From positions 11,594,001 through 11,658,000 of the forward strand of contig CM057141.1 in the NCBI GenBank assembly GCA_029964075.1: a stretch of 64,000 bases of DNA, given 5' to 3'. The position numbers and the translations under genes are program-made. Source of the stretch: Patiria pectinifera. Lineage: Eukaryota; Echinodermata; Asteroidea; Valvatida; Asterinidae. Shown in pieces: positions 63,301 through 64,000 of the stretch (positions within the stretch are counted from its first letter, which is position 1; every line of letters starts with the position of its first letter). The notes under the pieces were generated by a model. That model ran no database searches. It was not told the DNA's origin and worked only from the letters and a program-made list of their open reading frames with translations.

Positions 63301-63541
63301 TTTATTGGAAACAAACAAAGTTCATCAAACACAAAATGATCCTTATATGCCTTTTATGAATCACAAAACTCTTACCAATGTCAGGCATGACGTCATGCCC
63401 TTCAAAGCCCCAGTAGTGTTCCCCGGTCCGACCGAAGCCTGTCTGCACCTCATCTGCTATACAGATTCCCCCCTTTTCCCGGACCAGTTCAAAGGCTTCC
63501 TTCAAGTAACCCTTTGTGAACTGGACTGTACCACCAACTCC
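57377..63541 (-). CDS. AGXT2: Alanine-glyoxylate aminotransferase 2, C-terminal exons (partial)
   Basis: Six exons: 63376-63541, 62362-62421, 61639-61727, 59727-59876, 58660-58758 and 57377-57481, giving the last 222 residues; the human enzyme has 514. All borders are GT..AG and phases agree. Class-III aminotransferase motifs are intact: [15 protein letters not shown] contains the Asp that binds the pyridine nitrogen of PLP, and [15 protein letters not shown] contains the Lys forming the Schiff base. Further family blocks are [40 protein letters not shown] and the end [13 protein letters not shown]. Known role of AGXT2: mitochondrial transfer of amino groups between alanine, glyoxylate, beta-aminoisobutyrate and methylated arginines. 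The acceptor before 59876 (AATTTAAATTGAG) has a poor pyrimidine tract, but the frame and similarity support it. The 5' exons, with the mitochondrial presequence, lie beyond 64,000. Confidence 0.95.
58898..59177. mobile_element. hAT-like MITE with an 8-bp target duplication
   Basis: The ends CATGGGCGTCGC and GCGACGCCCATG are perfect inverted repeats, and AGTCCGAG stands directly on both sides (58,890-58,897 and 59,178-59,185). An 8-bp duplication fits the hAT superfamily. The interior is G runs, a T-rich block and C runs. It lies in an AGXT2 intron. The target is itself GAGTCC-rich, which slightly weakens the duplication evidence. Confidence 0.85.
59290..59560. repeat. Direct repeat of a unit of about 180 bp
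   Basis: TGACCTTTGACATCATTATC, AAGGTTCCCATGTTGCATCT and TTTGGTTCCAATTGGAC occur at 59,305-59,380 and again at 59,457-59,525, followed by TTTTCAAATGAGACCAATTT each time. Intronic. Confidence 0.8.
60105..60530. repeat. Dispersed AGGATT..CAGGATTGAGG repeat, copy 2
   Basis: Contains several GGATTTTGCAGGATTGAGGC units and the outer TAGCAAAAATGCCTAGGGAG, the reverse of 34,845-35,035. This copy is longer. It lies in an AGXT2 intron. Confidence 0.8.
60919..61560 (+). mobile_element. 3' end of a CR1/Jockey-group LINE, antisense to AGXT2
   Basis: From 60,919 to 61,305 the plus strand encodes the C-terminal tail of a LINE reverse transcriptase: [51 protein letters not shown] and [14 protein letters not shown], ending [10 protein letters not shown] and a stop. 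The order (RAVRII..., LK.L...D.Y..., Y.TR..., G...WN...) is typical of the CR1/Jockey groups. A 3' UTR with CCAACGGGTCAGGGAACAAA follows. The polymerase core is missing, so it is a 5'-truncated copy; the reading frame that remains is open, suggesting a fairly recent insertion. Confidence 0.8.
61740..62340. other. AGXT2 intron, nothing else seen
   Basis: AT-rich intron sequence. GCGTTCAGGCAAAATCAGAC and AGAACGCCTCACAT near its two ends form a weak inverted pair (GAGGCGTTC against GAACGCCTC), perhaps an old element of about 430 bp. Confidence 0.45.
62430..63370. other. AGXT2 intron, no further gene
   Basis: Unique-looking sequence. The frame at 62,463-62,723 on the plus strand shows no family resemblance. 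Confidence 0.5.
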
Positions 63542-63689
63542 CTGGGGGTGAGGGAATTCAGATTATAAGGTTGACAAAGTCTTGCCATGTACCTTACATG
63601 TTGGACTTGAGCAAGTTATCTTGAGCAAGTTATTGTGAATTTAAAAAAAAAAATCTTAGTGGTATCTGGTAGGTCAAATAAGTAAGAAC

Positions 63690-64000
63690 ACCAAAGGAAA
63701 TTACCTGGACAATCTCGGATATCCTGAATATACTTACAAAAATCACATTTATACTTTCAGCAGTTTACACGAATAGTTTCAGCAATCATCTGGATACATG
63801 CAGAAAGTTACTAGCATAGTTTCAGCAAATAACTTGCATACTGGCATCAAATTGAATACAGGATACTTTTCAGTAAATCACGTGGAAAATCTTCAGCGAA
63901 TTACCAGCGTGATCAGGAAGTTTCCCAGATGATTTCAGCAAATTAGCAGGATACTTTCAGCAAATTAGCTGGGTATTTAAGAGAATATTACCTGGATACT
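63690..64000. repeat. Degenerate minisatellite, TACTTTCAGCAAATTAGC units
   Basis: About ten units of 23-32 bp sharing TTTCAGCA(A)AT and GGATAC run from about 63,700 to the window end, becoming more regular toward 64,000 (GGATACTTTCAGCAAATTAG). The array lies in the AGXT2 intron and probably continues outside the window. Confidence 0.75.

Overview
The window is eukaryotic genomic DNA. Genes are split by introns with GT..AG borders, most of the sequence is AT-rich intron and intergenic DNA, and small inverted-repeat elements, tRNA-derived SINEs and minisatellites are dense. The recognisable genes (TMEM208, AGXT2, a divergent forkhead factor) and the repeat style suggest an invertebrate deuterostome such as an echinoderm, hemichordate or amphioxus. 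That placement is inference; nothing here fixes the species. One assembly gap of 500 N lies at 9,975-10,474.

Every supported gene is on the minus strand, so each reads from high to low coordinates. From right to left: (1) 57,377-63,541, the last six exons of AGXT2, a mitochondrial class-III PLP aminotransferase whose 5' exons lie beyond the window; (2) 51,719-54,587, a complete four-exon TMEM208 gene (ER membrane, SND targeting pathway); (3) 47,210-49,342, a two-exon divergent forkhead transcription factor with some FoxH-like features; (4) 40,069-44,428 and (5) 24,608-29,664, two paralogous three-exon genes for secreted cysteine-rich proteins with an N-terminal PAN/Apple-like module, a 46-nt middle exon and a C-terminal module I do not recognise; (6) 535-4,251, four phase-compatible exons of an alpha-helical, HEAT/ARM-like protein, possibly with two more exons at 17.7 and 18.6 kb.

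The rest is mostly repeats. At 5.7-9.0 kb lies a broken DIRS/Ngaro-type retroelement relic, interrupted by a block with a hairpin and TGACGTCA-rich tandem units. From 12,423 to 23,714 there is a large inverted repeat whose arms are minisatellites of about 55-75 bp units and whose 7.8-kb spacer holds a second tandem family (14.86-17.25 kb) and a duplicated 1-kb block (19.25-20.9 kb). At 38,314-39,598 sits a foldback element that is almost entirely palindromic. Small DNA-transposon derivatives occur at 3.0-4.0, 5.05-5.49, 33.0-33.55, 52.87-53.04, 56.96-57.14 and 58.90-59.18 kb; several keep terminal inverted repeats, and three keep recognisable target duplications. A LINE 3' end lies at 60.92-61.5 kb.

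The most distinctive biology is the tandem pair of secreted PAN proteins: one half of the last exon and its adjoining intron are almost identical between copies, while the C-terminal segment and parts of exon 1 differ. I saw no sign that the genes in the window act in one pathway; they look like unrelated neighbours on one strand.
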